Shown here: in pieces, positions 3,067 through 5,847 of the stretch
How positions within the stretch are numbered: position 1 is the stretch's first letter
Layout: each line of letters starts with the position of its first letter
NCBI GenBank assembly: GCA_002294665.1
Contig: DBFQ01000099.1
Location: 6,375-12,221, forward strand
Direction: 5' to 3'
DNA: 5,847 bases
DNA from: Candidatus Aminicenantes bacterium UBA876
Lineage (GTDB): Bacteria; Acidobacteriota; Aminicenantia; UBA2199
Notes under the pieces: generated by a model
Seen by the model: only the letters and a program-made list of their open reading frames with translations
Database searches by the model: none
What the model was told of the DNA's origin: nothing
Made by a program: the position numbers and the translations under genes

Positions 3067-5847
3067 TCAGCCCTGTTCCGCGATCATCTCTTTCAGGGCA
3101 TGGATCGCGGCTTCCAGCTGCTGGTCACGGCCGTTGTCAATGATTCCCGGCTGGTTCCTGACGCGGATATCCGGTTCGGCCTGGTTGTTCTCCAACCATT
3201 CGCCGCCCTTGTTCCTGGCGCTGACCGGGACCGATCCCCATAGAACCGTGCCGTTCTGCAGCATTTCCCAACCGGCGAAACTGCAGGTGCCGGGAACCGG
3301 CATGCCGATCAACCTGCCGATCTCCAGGTCCTTGTAGGCGCAGGCAAAACAATGTCCGTCGCTGTAGTTGGCCTCGTTGACCAGGGCCACGTGGGGGCGG
3401 GTCCAGCGGAAATTGGGCTCATACCCCAGGTCGCGTTGTTTGACGGCGTAGGTCATGAAACGTTCTCCGGTAAGGAACATGGTGATATCCCCCACCAGGT
3501 CGCCGCCGCCGTTGAAACGGGTGTCGACGATCAAGCCGTCGCGGTCGAAATACCTGCCCATGGCTTTTTCAAACACATGGCGGTAGGAACCGTCGCTCAT
3601 GCCGGGAATGTGGACATACCCCAGGCGGCCTTGGCTGGTTTTCTCGACTTCCTCTTCATTCAAACGCACCCAGCGCTCGTACAGCAGCTTCCACTCTTCC
3701 GCGCTTGAAATCGGCTTGGTCACGAGTCGAACGGTTTTTTTGCTTTCGGGATCATGAACGGACAGGGCGGTGCGTTTCCCGGCCAGGCGGTTCAGGTAAC
3801 GGGCAATGTCCGTGTCTTTCCTGACGGCAACACCGTTGATCTCCATGATCAACATGCCGGGCTTGACGTTGAAACCGGCGCGATCCAGCGGGCCGTCACG
3901 CATTACCTCGGTGACGCGTATGCCATCTTCATCATAACGGCTATCGATAAACACGCCCAGTGATGCGGTTTCGTCCGCATGGGGATCGCGGCGGACCGCC
4001 CGCGCGCCGCAATGGGACACATTCAACTCACCCAGCATTTCTGAAAGCAATTCCACGAACTCGCGGTCATTGCCGACTCCGGCCAGTTTGGGTTCGTAAG
4101 CGTTTTTCATGGCTTGCCAATCCACGCCATGAAATCCCGGTTCGTAAAACATCGAGCGGGTCTTTTCCCAGACGTGGGCGAACATCTCCCTGCGTTCTGC
4201 GCTTTCATCAAAAATGATTTCGCCACCCACGTGCACCGGCTTTTTGGATTTCTTTTCCGGGTCCAGTTTGAAGACGCTCCCGTCCGCCAGCAGAAACAGG
4301 TTTTCCATTTTCGCGTCCCACTCAAAACGCGCCGAACGCGCCTCCAGAGCCATGATCATCCTGGTTTCGCGGGAGCGCAATTCCGTGGACCACAGGTTCA
4401 TGCCCTTTTCAAACCGCGCCAGGTAGTAGAGGTTTTCGCCGTCTTTGGACAGAACCGCGTCACCCAGGAAAGATGAGTGAATGGTCAAACGCTTTTTGCG
4501 TTCCGCCAACCCCTGCCACTCAAAAAGCAGGGGCTTGATCGTTTCTTCCGGCTGCGCTTTTTTCTTTCTGTCTTTTTTATCGTTTTTTTCCGCATCGTCT
4601 TTGTCTTTTTCTTCCAGCTCTTTCAGCAAACTGAAATCATCCTTGGAAAGGTTGGCGCGTTCCCAGGCCTTGCGCGTGAAGTACAGACCATACACATCCT
4701 CCTGCCGGGCGCCGGAGTTGGCGTAGGCGCGCAGACCGTGGCGATTGCTGAACCAGAGCATCATTTCGCCTTTGCCCGCCCAGCGGGGACGCATATCATG
4801 ATAGCCGCTCTCGGTCAGGTTGACCATTTCCCGGGATCCATCCGCCTTTACAAGGATCACTTCGGTATTGGCCAGGCGCGGCGAGTATTCCACCAGCAGC
4901 CATTGACTGTCGGGGCTCCAGCGGAAATACTGGTCGCCGTCCCCCATATAAACCAGTTGCTGATCGGACAGCAACGCGAGGGCCTCTTTTGTTTTCAGGT
5001 CCATCACCTTCAGCACGCGTTTGTTTTCGATAAACGCCAGGGAGTTTCCGTCCGGAGAAACCCGCGGCATGTAGTTGTCCGCCTGGTTTACCACCACGGA
5101 CTCTTCTCTGAGGATGGTAGCGGCGTGAAAAAACTTTTCCTGAGGGTCATCGAGAACTGAGCGGTAAATCCCCCAGCGACCGTTCCGTTCCGCGGCGTAG
5201 ACGATCGCCTTGCCGTCGGCGGAAAAGGTCACGAAGCGCTCCGCGCCCGGGGTTGCGGTTACGCGTTTTACCATCTTGCGCTCCGTCGAAGCCGCGAAAA
5301 CCTCACCCCTGACCACATAAGCGATCTCTTTTCCATCCGCAGAAACCGCCATCTCATCGACCTTGCCTTGAACGGGAATCAGGCGCCCGTCATTTTCCTT
5401 GCGCGGAACCGCGATGCGGACCGCTAATTTCTGTGGCTCGGCGCCGGGCTTTTTCACATAGAGGTCGCCGTGATGGGTGAAACACAATGTTCCCCGATTG
5501 TCGATACTGAGGAAGCGTACCGGATGCCCGGTGAAGCGGGTAACCGACTCATTCATCTGCGGCTGTGCCGGATCGAGCCGGTGCACGTTGAAACTGCCGC
5601 TCTCTTCGCTGAGGTAATAAATGCTTTTCTCATCCGCGGCAAACACGGGGTTGCGATCTTCAAATTCGGACGTGGTCACTTGCGTGTGCGTGTTTGTGGC
5701 TTTGTCATAAAGCCATATATCGCGGGTGACCGCAGAACGGTGGTGCTTGCGCCAGTAGTTCTCGCCGCCCTTGCGGTCGATGTAGATGATCCTGGAACCG
5801 TCGCGGCTGACCTGGACCTCTTCACTGGGAATGGTCCAGACCTGTTC
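3067..5847 (-). CDS. Tricorn-like S41 serine protease, 5'-truncated
   Basis: The frame stays open to the window edge, giving the last 926 residues of a protein whose relatives run to about 1,050-1,100. An internal GTG at 5679 is not the start, since the 56 codons before it encode family sequence (YWRKHH and TRDIWLYD segments). Numbering from the first visible residue, beta-propeller strands with DG turns fill about 1-400. A Lys/Glu/Asp-rich insertion lies at about 409-433, further propeller at about 445-545, and the helical C1 domain at about 555-620. A PDZ domain spans about 629-706 and the catalytic C2 core 740-905. Ser611-His612 in NVSH corresponds to the Tricorn Ser-His pair. DTRFNGGG (775-782) is the S41 signature, and Ser829 in YSDGH is the expected nucleophile. 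A Glu in the LENNQAEPDI segment (885-894) should complete the site. The enzyme should be active and cleave peptides or unfolded proteins. Bacterial relatives are often exported, but the signal region is missing here. The stop is TGA. Confidence 0.93.
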   Translation of the reverse strand, partial: EQVWTIPSEEVQVSRDGSRIIYIDRKGGENYWRKHHRSAVTRDIWLYDKATNTHTQVTTSEFEDRNPVFAADEKSIYYLSEESGSFNVHRLDPAQPQMNESVTRFTGHPVRFLSIDNRGTLCFTHHGDLYVKKPGAEPQKLAVRIAVPRKENDGRLIPVQGKVDEMAVSADGKEIAYVVRGEVFAASTERKMVKRVTATPGAERFVTFSADGKAIVYAAERNGRWGIYRSVLDDPQEKFFHAATILREESVVVNQADNYMPRVSPDGNSLAFIENKRVLKVMDLKTKEALALLSDQQLVYMGDGDQYFRWSPDSQWLLVEYSPRLANTEVILVKADGSREMVNLTESGYHDMRPRWAGKGEMMLWFSNRHGLRAYANSGARQEDVYGLYFTRKAWERANLSKDDFSLLKELEEKDKDDAEKNDKKDRKKKAQPEETIKPLLFEWQGLAERKKRLTIHSSFLGDAVLSKDGENLYYLARFEKGMNLWSTELRSRETRMIMALEARSARFEWDAKMENLFLLADGSVFKLDPEKKSKKPVHVGGEIIFDESAERREMFAHVWEKTRSMFYEPGFHGVDWQAMKNAYEPKLAGVGNDREFVELLSEMLGELNVSHCGARAVRRDPHADETASLGVFIDSRYDEDGIRVTEVMRDGPLDRAGFNVKPGMLIMEINGVAVRKDTDIARYLNRLAGKRTALSVHDPESKKTVRLVTKPISSAEEWKLLYERWVRLNEEEVEKTSQGRLGYVHIPGMSDGSYRHVFEKAMGRYFDRDGLIVDTRFNGGGDLVGDITMFLTGERFMTYAVKQRDLGYEPNFRWTRPHVALVNEANYSDGHCFACAYKDLEIGRLIGMPVPGTCSFAGWEMLQNGTVLWGSVPVSARNKGGEWLENNQAEPDIRVRNQPGIIDNGRDQQLEAAIHALKEMIAEQG

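Noticed and set aside
4477..5160. Plus-strand open frame of 227 codons
   Set aside because: It is fully antisense to the Tricorn-like protease, whose family motifs are clear. The Phe-rich product is the expected shadow of Lys/Glu-rich codons.
5677..5679. GTG as the start codon of the protease
   Set aside because: The upstream 56 codons are open to the window edge and encode conserved Tricorn-like sequence (WRKHH, TRDIWLYD), so the true start lies outside the window.

Overview
The window reads as bacterial chromosome. It has moderate-to-high GC, Shine-Dalgarno sequences of the GGAGG/GAGGTGA type ahead of several genes, and sigma70-like -10 boxes. All five supported genes lie on the minus strand, so transcription runs from the right edge to the left edge. 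A large Tricorn-like protease is common in Acidobacteriota, Aminicenantes and Bacteroidota-type lineages, and 7-bp-period intergenic DNA is familiar from environmental Gram-negative genomes. My best guess is an uncultured Gram-negative of that sort, but the sequence does not fix the phylum.

Layout in transcription order. (1) Positions 5847-3067 hold the C-terminal 926 residues of a Tricorn-like S41 serine protease; its N-terminus is outside the window. (2) Positions 3066-2924 are a 143-bp gap with two GC-rich inverted repeats and a good sigma70-type promoter. (3) Positions 2923-1931 encode a 330-residue coiled-coil protein with one C-terminal membrane anchor, of unknown function. (4) Positions 1836-1654 encode a 60-residue two-helix membrane protein of unknown function. 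(5) Positions 1607-789 encode a DMT-superfamily (EamA/NIPA-like) permease that has a perfect TATAAT ten bases before its ATG and no Shine-Dalgarno. (6) Positions 690-307 encode a DUF302 protein with its own candidate promoter. (7) Positions 306-1 are non-coding and packed with degenerate 7-bp-period arrays around a GC-only palindrome.

The genes share orientation, but gaps of 46-143 bp and separate promoter candidates argue against one tight operon. No shared pathway can be read from the gene set. Three products are membrane proteins, the protease is probably exported in line with bacterial Tricorn-like relatives (its signal sequence cannot be seen), and DUF302 is a small soluble domain.

No defence system, CRISPR array, transposase, tRNA or rRNA is visible. 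The most unusual structure is the heptamer-periodic composite in the left 306 bases, followed by the tail-anchored coiled-coil protein and the possibly leaderless start of the permease gene.
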